From Serratia nevei (GTDB taxonomy: Bacteria > Pseudomonadota > Gammaproteobacteria > Enterobacterales > Enterobacteriaceae), in contig NZ_CP149940.1 in the NCBI RefSeq assembly GCF_037948395.1, forward strand, positions 1,054,001 through 1,118,000: a stretch of DNA of 64,000 bases, written 5' to 3'. A program made the translations under genes and the position numbers. The notes under the pieces are model-generated. The model was not told the origin of the DNA. It searched no databases and worked only from the letters and a program-made list of their open reading frames with translations. Position 1 is the stretch's first letter. The number at the start of each line of letters is the position of its first letter. Of this stretch, positions 25,122 to 35,134 are shown piece after piece.

Positions 25122-25640
25122 ATGTCACACGAACCTGCCCGTTACGATCTTTTTAGTCGGTTACTGCATTGGGGCATTGCCGCGGTCATGATCTACGTAA
25201 TGATCGTTGGTTATTCGCTGCATTTTATGACGGATGCGCGCATCTTCGCTTTTTTCTCCGTGACCAATATGTCGTTGGCCTTGGTGCTGACACCGCTGAT
25301 GGCGGCGCGCTTTATCTGGCGCTTTTTCCGGCCGAAGGTGCCCTATGGCGATATGTTGCAAGGGCACCAGAAGGGATTGGTGCATTTGCTGCACGAAATA
25401 TTCTACCTGCTGATTTTCGTGGTGCTGCTCAGCGGATTCCTCATGCTGGAGCACGGCTTTGCCGTTTTCGGCGCGATTGACTTCCCACGCCCGATTGCAA
25501 ATCTCGACGTTAACCGCTTCTTTTTCGCCGTGCACCGTTATGCGTGTATCGCGCTGTCGGCCATGATCGTGCTGCACGTCGCGGCGGTGATTAAACACCA
25601 CTGTTTTGCCCGGCAGGCGATTTTGCGCCGCATGCTCTGA
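25122..25640 (+). CDS. Cytochrome b561
   Basis: 172 residues with four hydrophobic helices and histidines placed for two b-type haems (residue 14 in RLLHWG; others in HLLHEIFYLL, VHRYACIAL and VLHVAAVIKHH). This is the bacterial CybB family of inner-membrane diheme cytochromes that oxidise ubiquinol and can pass electrons to oxygen or the periplasm. AAGGAG precedes ATG 25122. It follows an LPMO gene, and an electron-donor relation is conceivable, but the LPMO is extracellular and the terminator between them argues against a strict operon. Confidence 0.9.
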   Translation: MSHEPARYDLFSRLLHWGIAAVMIYVMIVGYSLHFMTDARIFAFFSVTNMSLALVLTPLMAARFIWRFFRPKVPYGDMLQGHQKGLVHLLHEIFYLLIFVVLLSGFLMLEHGFAVFGAIDFPRPIANLDVNRFFFAVHRYACIALSAMIVLHVAAVIKHHCFARQAILRRML

Positions 25641-25922
25641 TTTTACGGGGCGATCACGCCGCCCGGAGGCAGTGCGGCGGCGTGGCCGCGAGGAGCATAG
25701 GGGAGTTGGCGGCATGGCCGTTACGCTGGTGGCCGTAAAGCAGGGGCGAGAGTCATCACGCGTTAATCGCGTTATACCCCGAACAGGAACAGAGAAGTGT
25801 GTCTATTTATTATTAACGATAAAGATGAACGTAATTAACATTTCATTGTCAATAGGAAAAATACGTATTCAACGTGGACATTGAAGCCGATAAAAGCATC
25901 GGCTCAACGCGTTGGGGTCTGA

Positions 25923-26126
25923 TTACCTGACATATTTCCAAACGGAGGTGGGGATTTTGTCATACAGTTTGTTCATGGTGAGCTCCGCCAGACGGTGATC
26001 GGCCGCTGAGTAAAACAGCTCCAGTTCATCATCGGAAAGCTCGTACTTATTTTTCTCAATAACACGTTCGAGAGTATCAATCGTGGTGCATTTACGTAAA
26101 CGCATCAGATAGTCGGTTTTAGTCAT
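25923..26126 (-). CDS. hha: Hha, haemolysin expression modulator
   Basis: 67 residues nearly matching Hha/YmoA throughout: [52 protein letters not shown]. It is a small helical protein that binds H-NS and StpA and helps silence horizontally acquired genes. It lies downstream of tomB in the same direction, as in E. coli. The mobile element and the AT-rich regulator region in this window are natural targets of H-NS/Hha complexes. Confidence 0.97.
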   Translation of the reverse strand: MTKTDYLMRLRKCTTIDTLERVIEKNKYELSDDELELFYSAADHRLAELTMNKLYDKIPTSVWKYVR

Positions 26127-26176
26127 GGTGGCCTTTTAGTTTAATAACCGTAAAATAGCTCGGGAATAATTATCCC

Positions 26177-26545
26177 CTAAGTTTTCATTGTCGTACAGAT
26201 GTCCTCTCCTGAGAACATTCTGAATAATCTCGCCTTGGTCTTTTGCCAGCGGCGCAGGTCGGAATCATTGATACCGTAGCTGCTGAACAGCGTATAAGTA
26301 TCGTCGAGATATTCTTCGACTAACTCCGACAGGTCTGATTCGTCCATGTATTTAATTTTATAACTCATCACAAACGAAGCGATATGTTCGATCAACTCAT
26401 TAAGCTGCAGGTTGACGGAGGATGTCGGATCGTTGACCCACCCGTGGTGGCTGTCTCCCAGGGTCGCGATGCCTTCATCATACAAATTTTCGCACAAGAA
26501 TTTGAGCTGAGCAATGTCGTGTCGCTTAGGCGAATACTCATCCAT
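26177..26545 (-). CDS. tomB: TomB, antitoxin/biofilm modulator paired with Hha
   Basis: 122 residues with the family's conserved stretches (YSPKRHDIAQLKFLCENLYDEG, SSVNLQLNELIEHIA, SSYGINDSDLRRWQK) and the oxygen-sensitive type cysteine in FLCENL. ATG 26545 follows GGAGGGG. TomB counters Hha toxicity. It is 50 bp upstream of hha on the same strand. Confidence 0.97.
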   Translation of the reverse strand: MDEYSPKRHDIAQLKFLCENLYDEGIATLGDSHHGWVNDPTSSVNLQLNELIEHIASFVMSYKIKYMDESDLSELVEEYLDDTYTLFSSYGINDSDLRRWQKTKARLFRMFSGEDICTTMKT

Positions 26546-26703
26546 ATCATCCCCTCCGTAAGTCTTAATTGCGGTGTGATAACACTATGTGAGTAAGCTG
26601 ATTTACATCATGAACGGAGGCAGCTTAACGGTGGTTAAATAAACTTTCCGTAAAATGAATATAAATCATTTTTTCGCGTTTGGCCTGCAGTTATTACGTA
26701 AAC

Positions 26704-27057
26704 TTACAATTCATCCGCAGTTGATGGACGTGAGTTATCAATGATGTCGAAGATTAAACCCCGCGCCGTCACTCGAAACCGGACGCTGTCGTTGATGATA
26801 TCCTCGCTGTTGATATCCAGACAGGCATTAAAAATGCCCCACTTATAGCGATAACTCATTGAATAACCGCCGTCACCTTGTGGCACTATATCAAGTATTT
26901 CTAATGAATCCTCGGCATAGCGTGCGCTTTCAGAATAAAAACTGAGTCCGCTGGTCAGCGCCGGCACTAACTCCGCTATATTGTCATTAATCACTTTCTT
27001 TAATTTTTTAACAGAAAGTGCGTTCACTTCCAGGCTACAGGCAAGGGTAACAAGCAT
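26704..27057 (-). CDS. Hypothetical protein, 117 aa
   Basis: The only start in frame is ATG 27057, with a stop a few codons upstream. The N-terminus (MLVTLACSLEVNA) looks like a short signal or a truncated one. The rest alternates helices and strands and ends with a polar tail. I do not recognise a family. It lies between tomB and the zinc importer, where E. coli has no equivalent, in a section with lower GC than its neighbours. Confidence 0.6.
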   Translation of the reverse strand: MLVTLACSLEVNALSVKKLKKVINDNIAELVPALTSGLSFYSESARYAEDSLEILDIVPQGDGGYSMSYRYKWGIFNACLDINSEDIINDSVRFRVTARGLIFDIIDNSRPSTADEL

Positions 27058-27287
27058 TAATCTCGGCCAACAGCAATGTTATCTGCTTATCTTACTCCTT
27101 TTCCGGCCTCGTCGGTAAATTTTTCGATTTACCGCCGTTCTTTACCCTATGCCAACATTTCTGTCGAACGGGAATATCCCTGAGGTTGATAAGGGGGAAC
27201 GTGGCGGGGGGGAGAGCGCGCTGCGCGGGGCTGTTACGTTCCGTTGCATTAATTGGCACGGCAGAGCTTGAGACGTCGCAGTGAGTG

Positions 27288-27308
27288 TGATGTTATATTA
27301 TAACCATT
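27288..27308 (+). promoter_or_regulatory. Zur-box-like palindrome upstream of the metal ABC importer
   Basis: TGATGTTATATTATAACC fits the enterobacterial Zur operator (half sites TGTTATA and TATAACA about a single base). It overlaps a TATATT-type -10. It indicates repression by zinc-loaded Zur of the genes from 27320 to 29940. Confidence 0.85.
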
Positions 27309-27319
27309 AATTCATCGCG

Positions 27320-27472
27320 TTGATCACGACATTGACTCCCTCTTCACAACATGACGCCGCGTCGTCACTGAATTCGCTGTTTACCACCTCCGCTGCCGTG
27401 CGCTGTGCGGGGGCCGTTGCGCTGCTAGCCCTGCTGTGGCTCGGCATTTTCTGGGCGGTGTCGCTGCCATGA
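27320..27472 (+). CDS. Possible 50-aa leader membrane protein coupled to the ABC ATPase
   Basis: An open frame begins at TTG 27320 (or TTG 27332) just after the Zur box and ends with a TGA that overlaps the ATPase start codon (ATGA). The last 24 residues are a clean membrane helix (VALLALLWLGIFWAVSLP). No strong ribosome-binding site is seen and the start codon is weak, so this may be a coupling leader rather than a functional protein. Confidence 0.4.
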   Translation: MITTLTPSSQHDAASSLNSLFTTSAAVRCAGAVALLALLWLGIFWAVSLP

Positions 27473-28182
27473 TTACCTTGCGTCAGCTGGCGATTGGCTA
27501 TGGGGCCACGCCGCTTTTCCCGCCGCTGAGCGGGCAGTTTACCGCCGGATCGCTCACTGCGGTGGTGGGCGTCAACGGGGCAGGTAAGTCGACGCTGCTG
27601 AAAACCTTCGCCGGATTGTTGCCGCCGTTGGGAGGCAGCCTGAGTTTTAGCGGCGGAAAGCCACCGCGCAGAGCGTATTTACCGCAGCAGGCGGAGCTGG
27701 ACCGGCAGTTCCCCATCGCGGTGAGCGATCTGGTGGCGATGGGCTGTTGGCCGCAAAGCGGCATGTTCGGCGGCATGAACAAGCGTGCGGCGAGCCAGGT
27801 CAATGAGGCGCTGGCGAACGTTGGCATGAGTGCGCTGGCGCACAGCCCGGTGGGCGAGCTGTCTGGCGGCCAGCTGCAGCGAGTGCTGTTTGCACGCCTG
27901 CTGGTCCAACAGGCGCCGCTGATCCTGCTGGATGAGCCTTTTACCGGCATCGACAGCGCCACCACGCAAATTTTGCTGCAGGTGATTGCGCAGCTGCACC
28001 GGCAGGGGAGAACGGTGATCGCCGTGCTGCACGATATGTCGATGGTTGCCGAGCATTTTCCGCAGGCGCTGTTGCTGACGCCGCAGGCTTGCCACTGGGG
28101 CGCGGCCGAGCGAGTGCTGGAGCAGGTGCCGAGGTATCACGCCACTGAACGGCAGCCGGATCTGCGGGCGGTGTCGCCATGA
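27469..28182 (+). CDS. Zinc-type metal ABC transporter ATP-binding protein
   Basis: ATG 27469 is the start of the conserved domain (MITLRQLAIGYGATPLF). The 237-residue ATPase has Walker A GVNGAGKST, Q-loop LPQQ, signature LSGGQLQR, Walker B LILLDEP and the H-loop VLHDMS. It belongs to the ZnuC/MntB/AztA group of cluster 9 metal importers. It overlaps the permease gene by 4 bp. The upstream Zur box points to zinc. Symbol left blank because this is not clearly znuC itself. Confidence 0.93.
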   Translation: MITLRQLAIGYGATPLFPPLSGQFTAGSLTAVVGVNGAGKSTLLKTFAGLLPPLGGSLSFSGGKPPRRAYLPQQAELDRQFPIAVSDLVAMGCWPQSGMFGGMNKRAASQVNEALANVGMSALAHSPVGELSGGQLQRVLFARLLVQQAPLILLDEPFTGIDSATTQILLQVIAQLHRQGRTVIAVLHDMSMVAEHFPQALLLTPQACHWGAAERVLEQVPRYHATERQPDLRAVSP

Positions 28183-29036
28183 TGCTGTGGCATGCGCTTA
28201 TCGATCCTTTCCTCTCTTTCGGTTTTATGCGCCGCGCGCTCATGGCGTGCCTGGCGTTGTCGCTCAGCGCCGCCCCGCTGGGCGTGTTTCTGCTGCTGCG
28301 CCGCATGAGCCTGGTAGGGGATGCCTTGTCACACGCGGTGTTGCCGGGCGCGGCGATCGGCTATCTGATCTCCGGCATGTCGCTGGTGGCGATGGGCGTG
28401 GGCGGCTTTATTGCCGGGCTGGCGGTAGCGATGCTGTCCGGCCTGGTGAGCCGCCGCACGCCGCTGAAAGAGGATGCCAGCTTCGCCGGGTTCTATCTGG
28501 GGTCGTTGGCGCTGGGGGTCACGCTGGTCTCGCTGCGCGGTTCCAGCGTGGATCTGCTGCACGTGCTGTTCGGTTCGATTCTGGCGGTGGATGCACAGGC
28601 CATGGTGATGGTCGGTGCGATCGCCTCGGTTTCGCTGCTGGCGCTGGCGGCGCTGTATCGTGCGTTGGTGATCGAATCCTTCGACGTGACTTTTCTGCGC
28701 GTCAACGCGCCGCGCCGCTTGGCGCTGATCCACGGCCTGTTTCTGGCGCTGGTGGTGGTCAATCTGGTGGCGGGATTCCAGATCCTTGGCACCTTAATGT
28801 CGGTGGGGCTGATGATGTTGCCCGCCGCCAGCGCGCGCTTCTGGGCGCGCAATCTGCCGCAGACGCTGGCGACGGCGATGGGCATCGGCGCGCTTTCCAG
28901 CGTGATTGGGCTGGTGTGGTCCTATTACGCTTCGCTGCCTGCCGGCCCGGCGATCGTGCTCAGCGCCAGCGTCATCTTTTTCGTCTCGATCCTGTTTGGA
29001 ACGCGCGGAGGCATTTGCGCCTTCGTGCGCCGTTGA
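28179..29036 (+). CDS. Zinc-type metal ABC transporter permease
   Basis: 285 residues with seven to eight membrane helices and the family motifs SLVGDALSHAVLPGAAIGYL (about 46-65) and FQILGTLMSVGLMMLPAASAR (about 195-215). It is the ZnuB-like membrane subunit. It overlaps the ATPase gene and is followed after 25 bp by the binding protein. Confidence 0.94.
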   Translation: MMLWHALIDPFLSFGFMRRALMACLALSLSAAPLGVFLLLRRMSLVGDALSHAVLPGAAIGYLISGMSLVAMGVGGFIAGLAVAMLSGLVSRRTPLKEDASFAGFYLGSLALGVTLVSLRGSSVDLLHVLFGSILAVDAQAMVMVGAIASVSLLALAALYRALVIESFDVTFLRVNAPRRLALIHGLFLALVVVNLVAGFQILGTLMSVGLMMLPAASARFWARNLPQTLATAMGIGALSSVIGLVWSYYASLPAGPAIVLSASVIFFVSILFGTRGGICAFVRR

Positions 29037-29061
29037 GAAGTGCCATTTGCAAGGAGAAAGT

Positions 29062-29940
29062 ATGAAACGTTTACCTATATCGCTGGCGGTCGCTGCTCTG
29101 CTGGCCAGCCCATGGGCGATGGCGAAGACCGTTGACGCCGTCGCCAGCTTTTCCATTCTGGGCGATATCGTCAAACAGGTGGGCGGCGATCACGTCAAGG
29201 TCAGCACGCTGGTGGGGCCGGATGGTGATCCGCACAGCTTCGAGCCCTCGCCGCAGGACGGCAAGAAGCTGGCTCAGGCTGATGTGGTGTTCGTCAGCGG
29301 CCTGGGGCTGGAAGGGTGGATTGATCGCCTGGTCAGCGCCTCGGGTTATAAAGGGCAGGTGATCACCGCTTCACAGGGGATCAGTACTCGTCAGATGGAA
29401 GAGGACGGCAAACCGATTACCGATCCTCACGCCTGGAACAGCATGAAAAACGGCGTACAGTACGCTACCAACGTGATGAATGCCCTGATTGCCGCCGATC
29501 CCGAGGATGCCAACTATTTTCGTCAGCGCGGAGCCGACTATATTCAGCAGCTGCAAAAGCTGGATCTGTGGGCCAAAACCCAGTTCGCGGCAGTACCGCC
29601 ACAGAAACGTAAGGTGCTGACCAGTCATGATGCTTTTGGCTACTTTGGGCAAGAGTATGGCGTCACCTTCCTTGCCCCGGTCGGATTTTCCACCGAGGCA
29701 GAAGCCAGCGCCAGCGACGTGGCGAGCCTGATCAAGCAGATCAAGCAGGAAAAGGTTAACGCTTACTTTATCGAAAATCAGACCGATCCGCGGCTGGTGA
29801 AACAGATTGCCGCCGCCACCGGCGCCAAGGCGGGCGGCGAGCTGTACCCTGAAGCGCTCTCCCGCGCGGGCGGCCCGGCGGCCACCTATGAGCAGGCGTT
29901 CAAGCACAATGTCGACGCGCTGCTGAACAGCATGAAGTAA
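29062..29940 (+). CDS. Zinc-type metal ABC transporter substrate-binding protein
   Basis: ATG 29062 follows AAGGAG. The 292-residue protein has a signal peptide (cut near AMA-K) and cluster A-I ligand positions: H in DGDPHSFEPS, H in DPHAWNS, H in SHDAFGYF and D in NQTDPRL. The histidine-rich loop of ZnuA is absent, as in AztC-type proteins. It delivers the metal to the permease/ATPase encoded upstream. A GC-rich hairpin at 29943-29970 follows. Confidence 0.93.
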   Translation: MKRLPISLAVAALLASPWAMAKTVDAVASFSILGDIVKQVGGDHVKVSTLVGPDGDPHSFEPSPQDGKKLAQADVVFVSGLGLEGWIDRLVSASGYKGQVITASQGISTRQMEEDGKPITDPHAWNSMKNGVQYATNVMNALIAADPEDANYFRQRGADYIQQLQKLDLWAKTQFAAVPPQKRKVLTSHDAFGYFGQEYGVTFLAPVGFSTEAEASASDVASLIKQIKQEKVNAYFIENQTDPRLVKQIAAATGAKAGGELYPEALSRAGGPAATYEQAFKHNVDALLNSMK

Positions 29941-29996
29941 TCTCCGCCCCCGCCTGCCGGCGGGGGACGGCCTACAGGCACTTTCTCGCCATAAAA

Positions 29997-30025
29997 AAAG
30001 CCCCGTTGAGCAGCAACGGGGCTTT
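29997..30025 (-). terminator. Terminator after rpmJ2 (possibly bidirectional)
   Basis: AGCCCCGTTG-AGCAG-CAACGGGGCT flanked by seven A residues on the plus strand, giving a strong U run for minus-strand transcripts. Confidence 0.85.
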
Positions 30026-30046
30026 GCGACAGATGACACTTTGGAG

Positions 30047-30187
30047 TTAACGCTTTTTCTTACGTCCCTGTACCGCTTTGAATCGCGGATTGCTTTTACA
30101 GATCACATAGATGCGGCCACGACGACGCACGACTTTGCAATCCGGGTGGCGATTTTTCGCCGAACGCAATGAACTCAATACCTGCAT
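30047..30187 (-). CDS. rpmJ2: Zinc-independent ribosomal protein L36 paralogue
   Basis: A 46-residue basic protein ([20 protein letters not shown], then [12 protein letters not shown]). The CxxC-C-H zinc ribbon of ordinary L36 is broken, as the first two cysteines are replaced, making it the C-minus form (YkgO). It is made when zinc is scarce and lies 12 bp after rpmE2 in a Zur-controlled pair. Confidence 0.95.
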   Translation of the reverse strand: MQVLSSLRSAKNRHPDCKVVRRRGRIYVICKSNPRFKAVQGRKKKR

Positions 30188-30199
30188 GGGGGTTCCTTG

Positions 30200-30454
30200 T
30201 TACTTATTGCCGATAAAGCGGCCAAAGCGCTGCTGGAAGCGCGCCGTGCTGCCTTCTTTGGAATAGTCTTTCTGCTTGCCGGTGTAATACGGGTGCGAAG
30301 CGGAAGAGACGTCGAGGGTGACATACGGCCAGCTTTCGCCGTCCAGTTCGATGGTGCGATCGGTTTTGATGGTCGATCCCACTTTGAAGTAGGCATTGGC
30401 GCTGACGTCGTGGAAGACCACGGTGCGGTAATCGGGGTGGATGCCGGGTTTCAT
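30200..30454 (-). CDS. rpmE2: Zinc-independent ribosomal protein L31 type B
   Basis: ATG 30454 gives 84 residues ([40 protein letters not shown]) without the zinc cysteines of L31 type A. Type B L31 (YkgM) displaces the zinc-binding L31, releasing zinc for other uses. A Zur box lies 16 bp upstream. Confidence 0.96.
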   Translation of the reverse strand: MKPGIHPDYRTVVFHDVSANAYFKVGSTIKTDRTIELDGESWPYVTLDVSSASHPYYTGKQKDYSKEGSTARFQQRFGRFIGNK

Positions 30455-30470
30455 AATGGCTCTCTCGTGT

Positions 30471-30490
30471 AATGTTATACTATAACAATA
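30471..30490 (-). promoter_or_regulatory. Zur-box-like palindrome upstream of rpmE2-rpmJ2
   Basis: AATGTTATACTATAACAATA has the same TGTTATA-n-TATAACA core as the site at 27288. It should allow Zur to repress the L31B/L36B pair. Confidence 0.9.
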
Positions 30491-30583
30491 ATTATGCGCC
30501 GACCTGGCATCACGATCAAGCGCAAATTGCACACAAGAGTGAATTAATGAGAACGGTTTGCATTAAGCAACTGAAGCAAAAGA

Positions 30584-30607
30584 AAAAGGCCGCATGCGCG
30601 GCCTTTT
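30584..30607 (-). terminator. Terminator after acrB
   Basis: AAAAGGCCGC-ATGC-GCGGCCTTTT, downstream of acrB on the minus strand. Confidence 0.8.
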
Positions 30608-30640
30608 CGATTATCGGGTGGAGCTCACATCACTGAGCGA

Positions 30641-33600
30641 TCAGTGGTGCTCTACCGGATGGCTGTGTTCCAGGTCCTCGTTCTTCTTGCTGAAGCGGCG
30701 GCGAACCACCACGAAGAACACCGGTACGAAGAAGATCGCCAAGACGGTGGCGGTGATCATCCCGCCCATTACGCCGGTACCTACCGCGTTCTGTGCGCCG
30801 GAGCCTGCACCGCTGCTGATAACCAGCGGCAGAACCCCGAGGATGAAGGCCAGAGACGTCATCAGGATTGGACGCAGACGCATACGCACCGCTTCCAACG
30901 TCGCTTCGATCAGGCCTTTGCCTTCTTTCTCCATCAGGTCTTTGGCGAATTCCACGATCAGGATGGCGTTCTTCGCCGACAGGCCTATGGTGGTCAGCAG
31001 CCCCACCTGGAAGTACACGTCGTTGTTCATGCCGCGCATCGTCGCGGCCAGCAACGCACCGATAACCCCCAGCGGCAATACCAGCATGACCGAGAACGGC
31101 ACGGACCAGCTTTCATACAGCGCCGCCAGACACAGGAACACCACCAGAATCGAGATGGCGTACAGCGCCGGCGCCTGGTTGCCCGACAGACGTTCCTGAT
31201 AGGACATGCCGGTCCAGTCGTAACCGATGCCGCTTGGCAGTTTGGACGCCAGCTGTTCCATCAGGTTCATCGCTTCACCGGTACTCTTGCCCGGTGCGGC
31301 CTGGCCCAGAATTTCCATCGACGGCAAGCCGTTATAGCGTTCCAGACGCGGTGAGCCGTATTCCCATTTCGCCGAAGAGAAGGCGGAGAATGGCACCATC
31401 TGGCCGCTCGTACCGCGCACGTACCATTTGTTGATGTCTTCCGGCAGCATACGGAACGGCGCCTCGGCCTGTACGTACACTTTCTTCACACGACCGCGGT
31501 CGATGAAGTCGTTGACGTACGAACCACCCAGGGCGGTGCTCAGCGTGCTGTTGATGGTGGTGATGCTGACGCCCAGCGCCTTGGCTTTCTCCTGATCGAC
31601 GATCAGTTTGAACTGCGGCGTATCTTCCAGGCCGTTCGGGCGCACGCCAACCAGCACGTCCGGATGTTGAGCAACCATGCCCAACAGCTGGTTACGTGCT
31701 TCGGTCAGTTTCTCGTGCCCCAGGCCGCCCTGGTCAATCAGCTCGAAGTCGAAGCCGGTTGCGGTACCGAGTTCGATAATCGCCGGCAGGTTGAACGGGA
31801 ACACCAGGCCTTCTTTAATCTGCGAGAACGCGCCCATGGCACGGCCTGCGATCGCTTCGACCTTGTTCCCGGCCCCTGGACGCTCGCCCCAGTCTTTCAG
31901 GCTGACGAATGCCAGGCCGTTGTTCTGGCCGTTACCGTTGAAGCCGAAGCCCGCGACGGTAAACACCGAAACCACGTTGTCCTTTTCCTTGTTCAGGAAG
32001 TAGTCGGAGACTTCTTCCAGCACTTTGTTGGTGCGGGACTCGGTGGCGCCGGCAGGCAGCTGCACCATGGTCAACAGGATGCCCTGATCTTCGTCCGGCA
32101 GGAACGAGGAAGGCAGGCGCAGGAACAGCAGGCCCATGCCAACCACGATCAGCAGGTAGATGATCAGATAGCGGCCGGTGCTGCGCAGGATGTTGCCCAC
32201 GCTGTCGGTATAGTGATGCGTGCTCTTCTCGAACATGCGGTTAAACCAGCCGAAGAAGCCTGTTTTAACTCCGTGATCGCCTTTCGGGATCGGTTTGAGC
32301 ATGGTGGCGCACAGCGCCGGCGTCAGGATCAAGGCCACCAGCACCGACAGCGCCATCGCGGACACGATGGTGATCGAGAACTGGCGATAGATGGCGCCGG
32401 TTGAACCGCCGAAGAACGCCATCGGCACGAATACTGCCGACAGCACCATGGCGATACCCACCAGCGCGCCCTGGATCTGGCCCATCGATTTACGGGTCGC
32501 TTCTTTCGGCGGCAGCCCCTCTTCGGACATGACGCGCTCGACGTTTTCCACCACCACGATGGCGTCATCCACCAGCAGGCCGATCGCCAACACCATGCCG
32601 AACATCGTCAGGGTGTTTATCGAGAAGCCGAACGCCGCAAGGATCGCAAAGGTCCCCAGCAGTACCACCGGCACCGCGATGGTTGGGATCAGCGTCGCGC
32701 GGAAGTTCTGCAGGAACAGATACATCACCAGGAATACCAGGATGATGGCTTCGATCAGCGTTTTCACCACTTCGTTGATGGAGATTTTAACGAACGGGGT
32801 GGTGTCGTACGGATAAACCACTTTCATCCCTTGCGGGAAGAATGGCGCCATCTTGGCCAACTCGTCTTTCACACCTTTGGCGGTGTTCAGGGCGTTGGCA
32901 CCGGTAGCCAGTTTGATACCCAGACCGGCGGCAGGCTTGCCGTTATAGCGAGCGGTAACCGCGTAGCTTTCCGCGCCGCGCTCGATGTGAGCGACGTCGC
33001 GCAGGCGCACCTGGGAACCGTCGGTATTCACCTTCAGCAGGATCTTGCCGAACTCTTCCGGCGAAGTCAGACGGGTCTGCGCGATGATCGAGGCGTTCAA
33101 CTGCTGCCCCGGCACCGGCGGCAGGCCGCCCAGCTGGCCTGCGGCGATCTGGTTGTTCTGCTCGGTGATGGCGGAGGTCACGTCCGTGGTCGTCAGCTGG
33201 TAGTTGTTCAGCTTGTTCGGATCCAGCCAGATACGCATCGCGTACTGGGCACCGAACAGCTGCACTTCACCCACGCCGGACGAACGGCTGATCGGGTCCT
33301 TGATATTGGACGCCACATAGTCCGCAATATCGTCCTGAGTCATGTTCGGATCGTCGGAAACGAAGCCGGCCACCATCAGGAAGCTGCTGCTGGATTTTTC
33401 TACTTTCAGGCCCTGTTGCTGAACTTCCTGCGGCAGCAACGGGGTGGCCAACGACAGTTTGTTCTGGACCTGAACCTGCGCGATGTCAGGATCGGTGCCG
33501 GAATCAAACGTCAGGGTAATGGTGACGCTACCAGAGGAATCACTGGTGGAGGACATGTACATCAGGTTATCGATACCGTTCATGTTCTGTTCGATAATCT

Positions 33601-33787
33601 GCGTGACGGTATCCTGCACCGTTTTGGCATCTGCGCCCGGGTAGTTGGCGGAAATGCTCACCGCCGGCGGTGCAATAGTGGGATACTGCGCGATAGGCAG
33701 TTTCATTATTGCAAGCACCCCCGCCAACATGACGATGATGGCGATTACCCAGGCGAAAATTGGGCGATCTATAAAGAACTTAGCCAT
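30641..33787 (-). CDS. acrB: RND efflux pump inner-membrane transporter AcrB
   Basis: 1048 residues, the normal AcrB length. It begins [20 protein letters not shown] and carries the proton-relay [15 protein letters not shown] (about 403-417, DD pair), the large periplasmic loops and twelve membrane helices. It exports antibiotics, dyes, bile salts and detergents as a trimer with AcrA and TolC. It is co-transcribed with acrA (17-bp gap) and regulated by AcrR. In S. marcescens the corresponding pair has been called SdeXY. Confidence 0.97.
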   Translation of the reverse strand: MAKFFIDRPIFAWVIAIIVMLAGVLAIMKLPIAQYPTIAPPAVSISANYPGADAKTVQDTVTQIIEQNMNGIDNLMYMSSTSDSSGSVTITLTFDSGTDPDIAQVQVQNKLSLATPLLPQEVQQQGLKVEKSSSSFLMVAGFVSDDPNMTQDDIADYVASNIKDPISRSSGVGEVQLFGAQYAMRIWLDPNKLNNYQLTTTDVTSAITEQNNQIAAGQLGGLPPVPGQQLNASIIAQTRLTSPEEFGKILLKVNTDGSQVRLRDVAHIERGAESYAVTARYNGKPAAGLGIKLATGANALNTAKGVKDELAKMAPFFPQGMKVVYPYDTTPFVKISINEVVKTLIEAIILVFLVMYLFLQNFRATLIPTIAVPVVLLGTFAILAAFGFSINTLTMFGMVLAIGLLVDDAIVVVENVERVMSEEGLPPKEATRKSMGQIQGALVGIAMVLSAVFVPMAFFGGSTGAIYRQFSITIVSAMALSVLVALILTPALCATMLKPIPKGDHGVKTGFFGWFNRMFEKSTHHYTDSVGNILRSTGRYLIIYLLIVVGMGLLFLRLPSSFLPDEDQGILLTMVQLPAGATESRTNKVLEEVSDYFLNKEKDNVVSVFTVAGFGFNGNGQNNGLAFVSLKDWGERPGAGNKVEAIAGRAMGAFSQIKEGLVFPFNLPAIIELGTATGFDFELIDQGGLGHEKLTEARNQLLGMVAQHPDVLVGVRPNGLEDTPQFKLIVDQEKAKALGVSITTINSTLSTALGGSYVNDFIDRGRVKKVYVQAEAPFRMLPEDINKWYVRGTSGQMVPFSAFSSAKWEYGSPRLERYNGLPSMEILGQAAPGKSTGEAMNLMEQLASKLPSGIGYDWTGMSYQERLSGNQAPALYAISILVVFLCLAALYESWSVPFSVMLVLPLGVIGALLAATMRGMNNDVYFQVGLLTTIGLSAKNAILIVEFAKDLMEKEGKGLIEATLEAVRMRLRPILMTSLAFILGVLPLVISSGAGSGAQNAVGTGVMGGMITATVLAIFFVPVFFVVVRRRFSKKNEDLEHSHPVEHH

Positions 33788-33804
33788 GTATTACAGGCTC
33801 CTTT

Positions 33805-34992
33805 TTATGACTTCTGCGCTTCAGACTGCGGCTGTTTTTGCGCCTGAGTGTCAACTTCCTGCACTTTTACCTGCGCGCCCGGATGCACTTTCATCAGGCC
33901 GGAGACGATCACGCGATCGCCGGCTTTCAGGCCATCGGTAACCAGCCATTTGTCGCCAATCGCCTGGTCTGCCTTCAGCGTACGCAGCTCAACTTTGTCG
34001 TCTGCCCCGACCACCAACGCCGTCGCGTCGCCGCGCGGGTTGCGGGTAACGCCTTGCTGAGGCACCAGCAGCGCATCGCTGCGCACGCCTTCGTCCAGAC
34101 GGGCGCGCACGAACATGCCCGGCAACAGCGTATCGTTCGGGTTAGGGAACAGGGCGCGAATGGTGATGGAGCCGGTGGTCTCATCGACGGTGACGTCAGA
34201 GAATTCCAGCGTGCCTTCCTGCGCGTATTCAGCGCCGTTTTCCAGCATCAGTTTCACCTTGGCCTTGCCGTTTTCCTGCTTCAGCGCGCCGCTGGCCAGT
34301 TCTTGCTTCAGGCGCAGGAAGTCGGTGCTCGACTGGGTGACGTCGACATACATCGGATCCAACTGTTGCACGGTAGACAGGGCGGTCGCCTGGCCGTTGC
34401 TGACCAGCGCGCCTTCGGTCACGGCGGATTTGCCGATGCGGCCGGAGATCGGGGAGGTCACCTTGGTGTACGCCAGGTTGATGCGCGCGGTTTCCACGGC
34501 GGCCTTGGCGGCCACCACGGCGGCATCCGCCTGCTGCAGCGTGGAGACGGCGTTGTCGTAGTCCTGCTTACTGATGTAGCTGGTACCCAGCAATGGCTTG
34601 TAGCGGTTTACCGTCACGCGCGCGATGGAAGCGCTGGCCTGTGCTTTGGCCAAATCGCCTTTTGCGCTGTCGTAGCTGGCCTGATAGGTGGCGGGATCGA
34701 TTTGGTACAGGGACGTCCCGGCCTTGATATCGCTGCCTTCAACGAAATTGCGCTTCAGGATGATGCCGCTGACCTGAGGGCGAACTTCGGCGATACGATA
34801 CGCAGCGGTACGGCCAGGAAGATCGGTAGTGATGTTGAGAGGCTCGGCCTTCAAGGTCACCACGCCCACTTCAGGAGCCTGCTGGTGGGCGCCTTGCTGT
34901 TGGGTTTCTTTATCGTTACATCCTGTTAGCACTAAGCTGCCTGAAAGCATCAGAACGGCCGCCAGAGGCGTTAACCCTCTGTTTTTGTTCAT
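33805..34992 (-). CDS. acrA: Efflux periplasmic adaptor AcrA
   Basis: 395 residues with a lipoprotein signal (lipobox LVLTGC, Cys about 25), barrel-sandwich hybrid halves, an α-hairpin rich in coiled coil (about 100-170, LLGTSYISKQDYDNAVSTLQ) and a β-barrel and membrane-proximal domain. It joins AcrB to TolC. The acrR operator lies in the 142-bp divergent region. Confidence 0.97.
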   Translation of the reverse strand: MNKNRGLTPLAAVLMLSGSLVLTGCNDKETQQQGAHQQAPEVGVVTLKAEPLNITTDLPGRTAAYRIAEVRPQVSGIILKRNFVEGSDIKAGTSLYQIDPATYQASYDSAKGDLAKAQASASIARVTVNRYKPLLGTSYISKQDYDNAVSTLQQADAAVVAAKAAVETARINLAYTKVTSPISGRIGKSAVTEGALVSNGQATALSTVQQLDPMYVDVTQSSTDFLRLKQELASGALKQENGKAKVKLMLENGAEYAQEGTLEFSDVTVDETTGSITIRALFPNPNDTLLPGMFVRARLDEGVRSDALLVPQQGVTRNPRGDATALVVGADDKVELRTLKADQAIGDKWLVTDGLKAGDRVIVSGLMKVHPGAQVKVQEVDTQAQKQPQSEAQKS

Positions 34993-35082
34993 AGAAAAAC
35001 CTCAAGTGTCCGATTTCAAAATGATCAATGGATCACAAGCTTTAAAACCCATTGCTGCGTTAATTATATGTGCGTGCTATGG

Positions 35083-35106
35083 TACATACATTCGCGAATG
35101 TATGTA
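35083..35106. promoter_or_regulatory. AcrR operator
   Basis: A perfect 24-bp palindrome, TACATACATTCG and its reverse complement, corresponding to the E. coli AcrR site. It sits between acrA and acrR and should control both. Confidence 0.93.
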
Positions 35107-35134
35107 AATCACACTCCCCCTAAATAACAATGCC

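Noticed and set aside
25714..25884. Possible 56-aa ORF between cytochrome b561 and hha
   Set aside because: A GGAG-like site is present but the sequence is not protein-like and spans an obvious GC shift.
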